Assembly (NCBI GenBank): GCA_947488175.1
Contig: CANKYO010000007.1
Location: 124,001-188,000, forward strand
Source: an uncultured Paracoccaceae bacterium
GTDB lineage: Bacteria; Pseudomonadota; Alphaproteobacteria; Rhodobacterales; Rhodobacteraceae
DNA length: 64,000 nt
Reading direction: 5' to 3'
Shown piece by piece: positions 18,048 through 25,780 of this stretch. Position numbers and translations under genes: made by a program. The notes under the pieces are model-generated. The model was not told where the DNA came from. It ran no database searches and saw nothing but the letters and a program-made list of their open reading frames with translations. Within the stretch, counting starts at the first letter, position 1. The number at the start of each line of letters is the position of its first letter.

Positions 18048-18572
18048 ATGGCACTGGAAAAACTCACATTTGTACTAGGCGGCGCAGCATCCGGCAAATC
18101 AGCCTTCGCCGAAAGCCTTGTTTTACAGGGCGGATTGGACCCGGTCTACATCGCCACGGCACAAGTCTTCGACAATGAAATGGCGACCAAAGTCGCCCGT
18201 CATCGCGACATGCGCGGCAATAGCTGGACCACAATCGAAGAACCGATCGCCGTCGCCAGCATCCTCAAACAGATCGGCCCGGACCATGCCGTTCTGATCG
18301 ACTGCGCCACGCTCTGGCTCACCAACATCATGCTCGCCAAACATGATATAGCCGCCGAATGTTCCGCATTGATCACCGCGCTACGCACCTGCCGCTGCCG
18401 TGTGGTGATCGTCTCGAACGAGGTCGGACAGGGGATCGTTCCCGAAAATGCGCTGTCACGCAATTTCCGCAACGCCCAGGGCACGCTCAATCAGGCCATC
18501 GCGGCAGAGGCTGAGGTCGTCGTCGCGGTCATGGCCGGGCTTCCACTGATGCTCAAGGGCAGCCTGCCATGA
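18048..18572 (+). CDS. cobU: Adenosylcobinamide kinase / adenosylcobinamide-phosphate guanylyltransferase
   Basis: 174-residue cobalamin nucleotide-loop assembly and salvage enzyme (CobU/CobP). P-loop FVLGGAASGKSAFAE at the N-terminus, the VARHRDMRG histidine region that is guanylylated in CobU, and SNEVGQGIVPENALSRNFR near the end. The start ATG at 18048 has no strong Shine-Dalgarno. It is divergent from rpoH, with the intergenic region shared, and its stop overlaps the next start (ATGA). It feeds the AdoCbl pool needed by ethylmalonyl-CoA mutase in this window. Confidence 0.93.
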   Translation: MALEKLTFVLGGAASGKSAFAESLVLQGGLDPVYIATAQVFDNEMATKVARHRDMRGNSWTTIEEPIAVASILKQIGPDHAVLIDCATLWLTNIMLAKHDIAAECSALITALRTCRCRVVIVSNEVGQGIVPENALSRNFRNAQGTLNQAIAAEAEVVVAVMAGLPLMLKGSLP

Positions 18573-19132
18573 CTCGGCTCTGGCTGGTCCGGCACGGGCC
18601 AACCCATGCCAAATCCATGGTCGGATGGTCCGATCTGTCCGCCGATCTGTCCGACACCGCCGCGATCGCACGGCTGCGGGATTACCTGCCAGACGCCCCC
18701 GTCGTGTCATCAGACCTGTCGCGCGCAACCGCCACCGCAGATGCCCTGACACCGCAACACCGGCTGCCCCACAACCCCGCCTTGCGCGAAATCCATTTCG
18801 GCGCATGGGAGCTGCGCAAATTCTCCGAGGTGGAGGCCGAAGACCCCGACACCATCCGCGCCTTCTGGGAACAACCGGGGCACATCGCCCCACCCGGCGG
18901 CGAAAGCTGGAACATGGTCCGGGCCCGGGTCGATGACGCCATCGACAGCTACATGACCCACGACAACCTGATCGTGGTGGCACATTTCGGCGCGATCCTG
19001 ACACAGGTGCAGCGGGCGCTGGGGATCGGGGCTTATGCAGCCTTCAGCCATAAGATCGACAACCTGTCCGTCACCGATCTTTGCTACGACGAGGGCCAAT
19101 GGCAGGTCGGCCGGATCAATCACTGCCCGTGA
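18569..19132 (+). CDS. Histidine phosphatase family protein (possible alpha-ribazole phosphatase)
   Basis: 187-residue phosphoglycerate-mutase-like phosphatase. It starts with the catalytic LVRHGPTHAKS (RHG), has SSDLSRATATADALTPQ, acidic residue in REIHFGAWE, and the second histidine in VVAHFGAIL. Translational coupling to cobU (ATGA overlap) makes the cobalamin-pathway CobC role (dephosphorylation of alpha-ribazole phosphate or adenosylcobalamin 5'-phosphate) plausible. This is an inference from position. Confidence 0.85.
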   Translation: MTRLWLVRHGPTHAKSMVGWSDLSADLSDTAAIARLRDYLPDAPVVSSDLSRATATADALTPQHRLPHNPALREIHFGAWELRKFSEVEAEDPDTIRAFWEQPGHIAPPGGESWNMVRARVDDAIDSYMTHDNLIVVAHFGAILTQVQRALGIGAYAAFSHKIDNLSVTDLCYDEGQWQVGRINHCP

Positions 19133-19190
19133 TACCCAAATTCAATTTTCATCGTTAGGCGCGCGATCCGCATCCGGCTATCCATACGCC

Positions 19191-19883
19191 ATGACATATG
19201 AACTCTATATTGGTGATCGCACCTTCAGCAGCTGGTCCTTGCGGGGCTGGCTGATGCTCGAAAAATTCGGCCTGCCCTACAACACGCATCTGGTTGGGCT
19301 TTATGCCGGAACCTACCGGGACGAACTGGCGCATCTGGCCCCGGCCCGCACCGTACCCACGATGCAAACGGCAGAGGGACACGTCCTGACCGACAGTCTC
19401 GCCATGGCCGAAACACTGGTGGAAAATCACCCCGAGATTGACCTTTACCCGCGCGACCCGGCAGCACGGGCGCTGGCCCGGTCGATCACGTCGGAAATGC
19501 ATAGCGGCTTCATGGCATTGCGAGAAGCGTGCCCGAACATGATCACCCATGTCTGGAAAGGGTTCAAACCGTCCGACGCCGTCGTGGCTGATCTCGACCG
19601 GATCGAGGAACTCTGGGCGCTGGCGCGCAAACGGCATGGGTCTGGCGGGCCTTGGCTCTTCGGACAATACAGCTTGGCCGATGTATTCTATGCCCCCGTC
19701 ACCTTGCGTATGACCGCCTACGGCCTACCGATCAGCGACGCGGCGCAACGCTATGTCAACGCCCACCTGTCAGACCCCGCATTTCTGGCCTGGCGCGAGG
19801 CGTCCAAATCCGAAATCTACGACCCATGGCCTTATCCGATGCCGCTTGACCGCCTGCCATGGCCAGACGTTAACCATTCCTAA
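19191..19883 (+). CDS. Glutathione S-transferase family protein
   Basis: 230-residue GST. The thioredoxin-like N-terminal domain begins YELYIGDRTFSSWSLRGWLM, with the Ser-Ser-Trp-Ser active-loop typical of a bacterial GST subgroup, then ARTVPTMQTAEGHVLTDSLAMAE (cis-Pro and Glu-Ser-like glutathione contact, here Asp-Ser). The C-terminal helical domain has GGPWLFGQYSLADVFYAPV, the N-capping box of GSTs. Start ATG at 19191; the longer frame runs back into the phosphatase gene. Confidence 0.9.
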   Translation: MTYELYIGDRTFSSWSLRGWLMLEKFGLPYNTHLVGLYAGTYRDELAHLAPARTVPTMQTAEGHVLTDSLAMAETLVENHPEIDLYPRDPAARALARSITSEMHSGFMALREACPNMITHVWKGFKPSDAVVADLDRIEELWALARKRHGSGGPWLFGQYSLADVFYAPVTLRMTAYGLPISDAAQRYVNAHLSDPAFLAWREASKSEIYDPWPYPMPLDRLPWPDVNHS

Positions 19884-19884
19884 A
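19870..19884 (+). promoter_or_regulatory. CtrA-like half-degenerate box before comM
   Basis: TTAA-N7-TAAA (one mismatch to the TTAA-N7-TTAA CtrA consensus) 41-55 bases before the comM start, overlapping the GST stop. A second TTAACC lies at 19902-19907. DNA-uptake genes including comM are reported to be CtrA-dependent in Rhodobacter capsulatus, so this is plausible but weak. Confidence 0.3.
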
Positions 19885-19924
19885 CCACGCGCCTCTACCC
19901 GTTAACCATATCGGGGAGATGGCG

Positions 19925-21439
19925 ATGGTCGCAAAGGCCTACACAGTAGCATTTGAAGGGATCGAGGCGCGGCTGGTCGAGGTGCAATGCGCCGTCAGCC
20001 CGGGCGTCCCGGCCTTTTCTGTGGTCGGCCTGCCGGACAAGGCCGTGTCAGAGGCAAAGGAACGGGTGCGCGCCGCACTAACCGCCATGGCCATTGCCCT
20101 GCCGTCGAAGCGGATCACGATCAACCTGTCGCCCGCCGACCTGCCAAAGGAAGGATCGCATTTCGACCTGCCCATTGCGCTAGCACTGCTAGCCGCGCTC
20201 GAAATCATTCCGCCGGAAGACGCCGAACAAACGGTCGCCTTGGGCGAACTCTCACTTGATGGCGCGCTGGTCGCGGTCGTCGGCGCCTTGCCCGCCGCCA
20301 TGGCCGCCGCGAACGATGACCGCACGCTGCTCTGCCCTCAAGCCTGCGGCGCAGAGGCCGCGTGGGTTGGGGCCGCCAACGTCATCGCCCCACGGACACT
20401 GGCGGATGTGGTGCGGCACTACACCGGCCAATCAGTACTCAACCCCTCCGAACCGGGTGAGGTGCATAGCCGCGCAGAAAACAAGGACCTGTCCGAAGTC
20501 AAAGGTCAGGAACGGGCCAAACGCGCACTCGAAATCGCCGCCGCCGGACGGCACCATCTGTTCCTTGTCGGCTCACCCGGGTCCGGCAAATCCATGCTGG
20601 CCGCCCGCATCCCCGGCATCCTGCCGCCCCTGACTCCGGCAGAGGCGCTGGAAACCTCCATGATCCACTCGCTTTGCGGTCTGCTGGACGAAGGCGGGAT
20701 CAACCGCGAACGACCTTTCTGTGAACCACACCATACCGCCTCCATGCCCGCCATTGTCGGCGGTGGGCGTACGGCCAAACCGGGACAGATCAGCCTTGCG
20801 CATAATGGCGTCCTTTTCATGGACGAATTCCCAGAGTTCGCGCGCACCGTTCTGGAAACCCTGCGCCAACCAATCGAAACCGGAGAAGTCGTCGTCGCCC
20901 GCGCCAACGCGCATGTCCGTTACCCCTGCCGTTTCATGCTGGTCGCCGCCGCCAACCCCTGCAAATGCGGGTATCTGGCCGATCCGGGGCGGGCCTGTAC
21001 CCGCGCCCCGATCTGCGGCGAGGATTATCTGGGCCGTATATCCGGGCCCCTGATGGACCGGTTTGATCTGCGAGTCGAGGTCCCGCCAGTGGCCTTCACC
21101 GATCTTGATCTGCCTGAAGATGGGGAAAGCTCCGCCACTGTGGCAGAACGGGTGGCCAAAGCGCGCAATACCCAGACCAAACGCTATGACGCACGCGACG
21201 ATATCCGCGTAAACGCCGATGCCGAAGGTCACATTCTTGAGGAAGTCGCAACACCCGACACGGAAGGGCGCGAACTGCTCATCAAGGTCGCCGAACGGTT
21301 CGGGCTGTCCGCCCGCGGCTATCACCGGGTTCTGCGGGTGGCACGCACCATCGCTGATCTGGACGGCTCCGACACCGTACGCAAACCCCACGTGGCCGAG
21401 GCGGTCAGCTATCGGCTCGCCATGACGAAAGAGGTATGA
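19925..21439 (+). CDS. comM: YifB/ComM family Mg-chelatase-like AAA+ ATPase
   Basis: 504 residues. The N-terminal ChlI-like domain (VEVQCAVSPGVPAFSVVGL, KAVSEAKERVRAAL) is followed by an AAA+ core with Walker A GSPGSGKSML (about 217) and Walker B FMDEFPEF, an NPCKCG cysteine cluster, and a C-terminal helical domain. ComM proteins are hexameric helicases promoting branch migration during natural transformation. The second ATG (19925) is chosen because GGGGAG is 6 bases upstream; the first ATG at 19919 abuts it. The 3' end overlaps the convergent esterase gene by 31 bases. Confidence 0.93.
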   Translation: MVAKAYTVAFEGIEARLVEVQCAVSPGVPAFSVVGLPDKAVSEAKERVRAALTAMAIALPSKRITINLSPADLPKEGSHFDLPIALALLAALEIIPPEDAEQTVALGELSLDGALVAVVGALPAAMAAANDDRTLLCPQACGAEAAWVGAANVIAPRTLADVVRHYTGQSVLNPSEPGEVHSRAENKDLSEVKGQERAKRALEIAAAGRHHLFLVGSPGSGKSMLAARIPGILPPLTPAEALETSMIHSLCGLLDEGGINRERPFCEPHHTASMPAIVGGGRTAKPGQISLAHNGVLFMDEFPEFARTVLETLRQPIETGEVVVARANAHVRYPCRFMLVAAANPCKCGYLADPGRACTRAPICGEDYLGRISGPLMDRFDLRVEVPPVAFTDLDLPEDGESSATVAERVAKARNTQTKRYDARDDIRVNADAEGHILEEVATPDTEGRELLIKVAERFGLSARGYHRVLRVARTIADLDGSDTVRKPHVAEAVSYRLAMTKEV

Positions 21440-22254
21440 ACAAAATCCGCAATCTCGCGCAACGCCGCACGGGCCTCTGGAATATAGCCATCGAACATTT
21501 GCCAGACATGCGGGACATCGTCCCAGACACGCAGCAGCGCGGCATCACCCAAAACATCCGCCATACGCCTTGCATCATCCAGCAGCGCCTCGCCTCCGCC
21601 CACCTGGATCAGCACCGATGGCGGCTCGCAGAAACGGGCAAATATCGGCGACGCGCGCGGATCGTCCACGGCAGCGCCCTGCAAATATCGCGCAACCAGT
21701 TCGGGCATCCGGCCGACCGGCAGCAACACCTCATCAGGTGACCGCAAACTGTCGCCGCACAGCGTCATATCCGTCCACGGCGACATCGCAAAACACGCCG
21801 CGGGACGGGTGCCGCGTGCGCAAAGCCGCACCAGCAGCGCCAGCATCAGACCGCCCCCGGCACTGTCACCGCCCAGCACAATGTCGGACGGGCGATACCC
21901 CTTGGCCAGCAGCGCATCCCAGGCGCCTACCGCATCATCAAACGCCGCCGGAAACGGGGCCTCCTGCAACAACCGGTAATCCGGGGCGCAAACCCGCAAC
22001 CCGGTCAGTTGCGCAATCCGGCCCAGCAATCCACGATACGCCGTCCCGCTGCCCACGATGAACGCGCCGCCATGCAGATAAAGGATAACGCGCCGGGGAT
22101 CGGGTCTGCCTACACTGATCCAATGCAAGCGCAAATCGCCCGCCCGATCGGTCAGATGGCAGATAAAGGGCGGTCCGGTCAAACGCGCGAGCCTGCCGTT
22201 CCGGCGACCGCGCGCGACCCAGAACAGGCCGGACAGCGTAGCGCAGCCAGGCAT
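21409..22254 (-). CDS. Alpha/beta hydrolase, HSL-type esterase (probable N-terminal frameshift)
   Basis: The hydrolase core is intact: oxyanion motif YLHGGAFIVG, nucleophile GGDSAGGGLML, catalytic Asp/His region with DDVPHVW. These are the hormone-sensitive-lipase family signatures. The first ~30 residues of this frame (MPGCATLSGLFWVARGRR) look non-native. A second frame starting at 22273, one base after the gshB stop, encodes MRLRILNAWLRYAVRPVLGR, which looks like the family's normal N-terminus. A one-base shift around 22150-22190 would join the two. It may be a broken gene, a sequencing error, or a gene using a later start. Confidence 0.75.
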   Translation of the reverse strand: MPGCATLSGLFWVARGRRNGRLARLTGPPFICHLTDRAGDLRLHWISVGRPDPRRVILYLHGGAFIVGSGTAYRGLLGRIAQLTGLRVCAPDYRLLQEAPFPAAFDDAVGAWDALLAKGYRPSDIVLGGDSAGGGLMLALLVRLCARGTRPAACFAMSPWTDMTLCGDSLRSPDEVLLPVGRMPELVARYLQGAAVDDPRASPIFARFCEPPSVLIQVGGGEALLDDARRMADVLGDAALLRVWDDVPHVWQMFDGYIPEARAALREIADFVHTSFVMASR

Positions 22255-22274
22255 TCAGGATACGTAAACGCATA

Positions 22275-23219
22275 TCAGCCAGCGCGACGCGCCTCGATCG
22301 CGATCCAGATCTTTTCGGCGATATTCACCCCATCGAACCGCTCCAGCTCCTGAATACCGGTGGGCGAGGTCACGTTGATCTCGGTCAGCCAGTCGCCAAT
22401 GACGTCAATGCCCACAAACACTTGCCCCTTCTCACGCAACAGCGGCCCGATGCGCGCGCATATCTCGCGGTCGCGGTCGGTCAGTTGAACCTTCTCAGGC
22501 CGCCCCCCCACATGCATGTTCGACCGTGTTTCGCCAGCAGCCGGCACACGATTGATTGCCCCCACAGGCTCGCCATCGACCAGGACAATCCGCTTGTCCC
22601 CTTTGGAAACGGCCGGCAGAAATTGCTGCATAATCAACGGCTCGCGGTTGATACCCGTGAAAAGCTCATGCAGCGATGCGAGGTTACTGTCTGCATGGGC
22701 CAGCTTGAACACACCGGCACCACCGTTACCATAAAGCGGCTTCAGGATCACATCGCCATGCGCCTCGCGAAACGCCCGCAATGTGGCAAGGTCGCGGGCA
22801 ATCATCGTGGGCGGCGTCAGATCAGGGAACTGCAGCACCAGCAGCTTTTCAGGATAATTGCGGACCCAGAACGGATCATTCACAACCAGTGTCTCAGGGT
22901 GCACCATGTCCAGAATATGTGTCGTGGTGATGTATCCCATATCAAAAGGCGGGTCCTGGCGAAGCCACACCACATCCATATCCGCCAGATCGACGACCTG
23001 CGCGTCACCCAAACGGAAATGGTCACCCTTGATACGCTGAACGGTTAGCGGCCAACCGCGTGCAACCACTTGGCCCCGATCATAAGCCAGCTTATCGGGT
23101 GTATAATAGAAAAGCTGATGACCCCGCGCTTGGGCCTCTTCTGCTATGCGAAACGTGCTGTCCGCATCGATATCGATCGGCCCAATCGGGTCCATCTGAA
23201 AAGCTATCTTCAGCGCCAT
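22275..23219 (-). CDS. gshB: Glutathione synthase
   Basis: 314-residue ATP-grasp ligase joining gamma-glutamylcysteine and glycine. The prokaryotic GshB N-terminal domain ([20 protein letters not shown], then [19 protein letters not shown]) is followed by the ATP-grasp part with [15 protein letters not shown] and the C-terminal [20 protein letters not shown]. Start ATG at 23219 with GAGG 7 bases upstream. Probably cotranscribed with the downstream esterase (1-base gap). Confidence 0.97.
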   Translation of the reverse strand: MALKIAFQMDPIGPIDIDADSTFRIAEEAQARGHQLFYYTPDKLAYDRGQVVARGWPLTVQRIKGDHFRLGDAQVVDLADMDVVWLRQDPPFDMGYITTTHILDMVHPETLVVNDPFWVRNYPEKLLVLQFPDLTPPTMIARDLATLRAFREAHGDVILKPLYGNGGAGVFKLAHADSNLASLHELFTGINREPLIMQQFLPAVSKGDKRIVLVDGEPVGAINRVPAAGETRSNMHVGGRPEKVQLTDRDREICARIGPLLREKGQVFVGIDVIGDWLTEINVTSPTGIQELERFDGVNIAEKIWIAIEARRAG

Positions 23220-23288
23220 GGCCGACCTCACGCATATCAAAACTGAGGTGATACATGGCGCAGTCAGCCCGCTGGTGCAATGGCTGCG

Positions 23289-23645
23289 TCAGGCCTCCAT
23301 GAACGCATTCTCGATCACTTTGACGGCACCGTACCCATCCACCATCGCCAGATCAAAGCGCATATCGGTCAATTGACCACGCGGTTCGCCCGCCAGAAAT
23401 TCAGCCGCCGCACCGCACAGCCGATCCATCTGACAACGGCCCAGACGGCTGGCCGCACGCGCAAATGTCTTGCTTTTCTTGACCTCAACAAACACGACCG
23501 TGTCGCCATCGCGCATGATCAGATCAATCTCACCACTTTGGCCCCGCCAACGCCTTGCCGCCAGGCGATGCTGCCTGCGCCCATAGTCGCCCGCAACGAT
23601 CTCTTCCGCAGCCAGGCCGGCTTGATAACCCGTTTGTCCTGTCAT
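23289..23645 (-). CDS. YraN family endonuclease-like protein
   Basis: 118-residue UPF0102 protein with a restriction-endonuclease-like fold: GYQAGLAAEEIVAGDY, then GEIDLIMRDGDTVVFVEVKKSK containing the D...ExK catalytic layout (EIDLI, EVK). Function in vivo is unsettled. It overlaps rsmI by ATGA, an arrangement often seen in proteobacteria. Confidence 0.9.
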   Translation of the reverse strand: MTGQTGYQAGLAAEEIVAGDYGRRQHRLAARRWRGQSGEIDLIMRDGDTVVFVEVKKSKTFARAASRLGRCQMDRLCGAAAEFLAGEPRGQLTDMRFDLAMVDGYGAVKVIENAFMEA

Positions 23646-24502
23646 TCATATTCTCCCAATTTGAGGGCCACCTGATAAACCTGTCTGCGTGGCAGCCCAA
23701 GCGCACCGGCCACGACCGTGGCTGCATCCTTTACCCGCATGGTTTTCATTGCATCCCTCAACGCCGCCTCAACATCCATTTCGGCCACATCCGTGGCACC
23801 TGCACGTCCCACAAGGACAACCAATTCGCCCTTCACCGACCTATCGCCAAAGGCCACCGTCAATTCGCCAAGCGTGCCCCGACTGATCTCTTCAAACCGT
23901 TTTGTCAGTTCCCGACAGACAACCGCCTGCCGTTCCTCTCCCAAAACATCACGCAAATTACCTAACATTTCACGAATGCGTTTCGGGCTTTCATAAAACA
24001 CCAGCGTAAATGGAATATCGCGCAGCGCCGCAATCTCGGTTTCGCGCTGCTGTCTTGCCGCGGGAAGGAACCCAACAAACGCAAACCTGTCAGTTGGCAA
24101 GCCTGATACAGTCAGCGCGGCCAGCACCGCCGACGCCCCCGGCGCGGTCGTCACGGGCAATCCTGCGGCAATCATCGCCCTGCCGAGCTCATAACCCGGA
24201 TCGGCGACCAAAGGCGTACCTGCCTCGGACACGTAAGCGACCGACTTACCGCTCGCCACAGCCGCCACCAACCCGTTTGTGGTCCCATCGCCGCTATGAT
24301 CGTGAAAGGCCACAACCTTGCGCCCATTCAACGGAACGCCATGAATTTCCATCAGTTTTCGCGCCGTGCGGGTATCCTCTGCAGCGATTAGATCAGCCGA
24401 GGCCAGGATATCCAGCGCCCGCAATGTGATATCCCGCGCCGACCCGATCGGGGTCGCGACAAAGTATAACCCGGCAGAGAGTGGCTTGCTGACATAATTC
24501 AT
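23642..24502 (-). CDS. rsmI: 16S rRNA (cytidine(1402)-2'-O)-methyltransferase
   Basis: 286-residue tetrapyrrole-methylase-fold SAM enzyme modifying C1402 of 16S rRNA in the decoding centre. Visible motifs: GLYFVATPIGSARDITLRA at the start, AEDTRTARKLM, VAYVSEAGTPLVADPGYEL, TTAPGASAVLAALTVSGLP, and FYESPKRI. It is divergent from the LpoA-like gene, with about 100 bases between them, and heads the rsmI-yraN-gshB strand run. Confidence 0.96.
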   Translation of the reverse strand: MNYVSKPLSAGLYFVATPIGSARDITLRALDILASADLIAAEDTRTARKLMEIHGVPLNGRKVVAFHDHSGDGTTNGLVAAVASGKSVAYVSEAGTPLVADPGYELGRAMIAAGLPVTTAPGASAVLAALTVSGLPTDRFAFVGFLPAARQQRETEIAALRDIPFTLVFYESPKRIREMLGNLRDVLGEERQAVVCRELTKRFEEISRGTLGELTVAFGDRSVKGELVVLVGRAGATDVAEMDVEAALRDAMKTMRVKDAATVVAGALGLPRRQVYQVALKLGEYE

Positions 24503-24604
24503 CGCTGGACCCGCGTGCCCCCTGCTTTATGATGTGCCCCGAATAGCGGCGATGCCCGGGCACAGATCCGGCAACCGCGGCGCCATCCAAGGGGGATATC
24601 ATTT

Positions 24605-25780
24605 ATGTTTGCTCGTTTCAGCCAGGCCCGCAACCCGGCGGCGCGGTTTTTCGCCTTTATGTCACTGATGTGGCTTTCGGCCTGTGACCCCGTCCTGTCA
24701 ACCACCGCCAATGTCGGTCCGCAAATCGACGCCGATGACCCGGTACAGGTGGCCCTTCTGGTGCCCGGCGGATCAGGTGCGGGCAGCGATGCATTCCTCG
24801 CACAAAACCTTGAAAACGCAGCCCGGCTGGCCATTGCCGATCTCGACGGCGCGGACATCCGGTTGCGGGTTTACAACACCGGTGCGAGCCCGGCACTTGC
24901 CGCCGATGTGGCCCGCACCGCCGTCAATGACGGTGCACAAATCATTCTGGGACCGCTTTTCGCCGAAGCCGCCAATGCCGCAGGCGTGGCCGTGGCCGAC
25001 CGAAATGTAAACGTGCTGGCCTTTTCCAACAATCCGACGATTGCAGGCGGTAATGTCTTTATCCTTGGCAACACGTTCGACAATACAGCAAACCGGCTAG
25101 TGCAATATGCCAACCGGCAGGGGATCAGCCGCTATCTGGTTCTGCATGGGGATGATGTGGCCGGCAATCTGGGACGCGATGCCATCACAAACGCGGTGCA
25201 GCGCAATGGATCACAGGTCGTCGCCACAGATAGTTATCCCTTGTCACAGCAGGGCATCTTTACATCGACCCGGCGGATCGTGTCATCGGCCCGCAACGCC
25301 GATGCGATCTTTATGACCGCAGGCGTTAACGCCGACCTACCCATTTTGGCCACCGCCCTTCCAGAGGCGGGGATCGACACCGCCAGTACCCGGTTCATCG
25401 GCCTGACCCGCTGGGATGCGGTGCCGCAAGCCGCCGCTCTTCCGGGACTTCAAGGCGGGCTTTTTGCCATGCCGGATCAATCCACCGCCGCGCTTTTCGC
25501 CAATCGCTATGCTGCCACCTATGGGGAAAACCCGCATCCGCTGGCGGGGCTCGCCTATGACGGGATTGCGGCAATTGGTGCGCTGGTGGCAGCTGGCAAT
25601 GATCAGGCGCTGACCAAGGGCGCGTTGACCAGCCCGCAGGGTTTCCGCGGCACAGCAGGCGTATTCCGGCTCTTGCCCAACGGGCTCAACGAACGCGCGC
25701 TGGCAATTGCAACAATTCAAAACAATCAGGTGGTCGTCCTTGAACAAGCCCCAAGAAGCTTTGGCGGCGCAGGATTCTGA
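24605..25780 (+). CDS. LpoA-like penicillin-binding protein activator lipoprotein
   Basis: 391-residue lipoprotein. The N-terminal signal ends in the lipobox LSAC at about residue 27. The mature part has the periplasmic-binding-protein type I fold (VQVALLVPGGSG, LAIADLDGADIRLRVYNTG, ILGPLFAEAANAAG, LAGLAYDGIAAIGAL). Divergent placement opposite rsmI is the standard context of LpoA/YraM, the outer-membrane activator of the bifunctional PBP1A peptidoglycan synthase. AGGGGG precedes the ATG. The N-terminal TPR part of enteric LpoA is missing, as usual in alphaproteobacteria. Confidence 0.85.
   Translation: MFARFSQARNPAARFFAFMSLMWLSACDPVLSTTANVGPQIDADDPVQVALLVPGGSGAGSDAFLAQNLENAARLAIADLDGADIRLRVYNTGASPALAADVARTAVNDGAQIILGPLFAEAANAAGVAVADRNVNVLAFSNNPTIAGGNVFILGNTFDNTANRLVQYANRQGISRYLVLHGDDVAGNLGRDAITNAVQRNGSQVVATDSYPLSQQGIFTSTRRIVSSARNADAIFMTAGVNADLPILATALPEAGIDTASTRFIGLTRWDAVPQAAALPGLQGGLFAMPDQSTAALFANRYAATYGENPHPLAGLAYDGIAAIGALVAAGNDQALTKGALTSPQGFRGTAGVFRLLPNGLNERALAIATIQNNQVVVLEQAPRSFGGAGF

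Noticed and set aside
25707..25739. Earlier TTG start for glnD
   Set aside because: The later TTG at 25740 has AGGTGG at good spacing. The difference is only 11 residues and remains uncertain.
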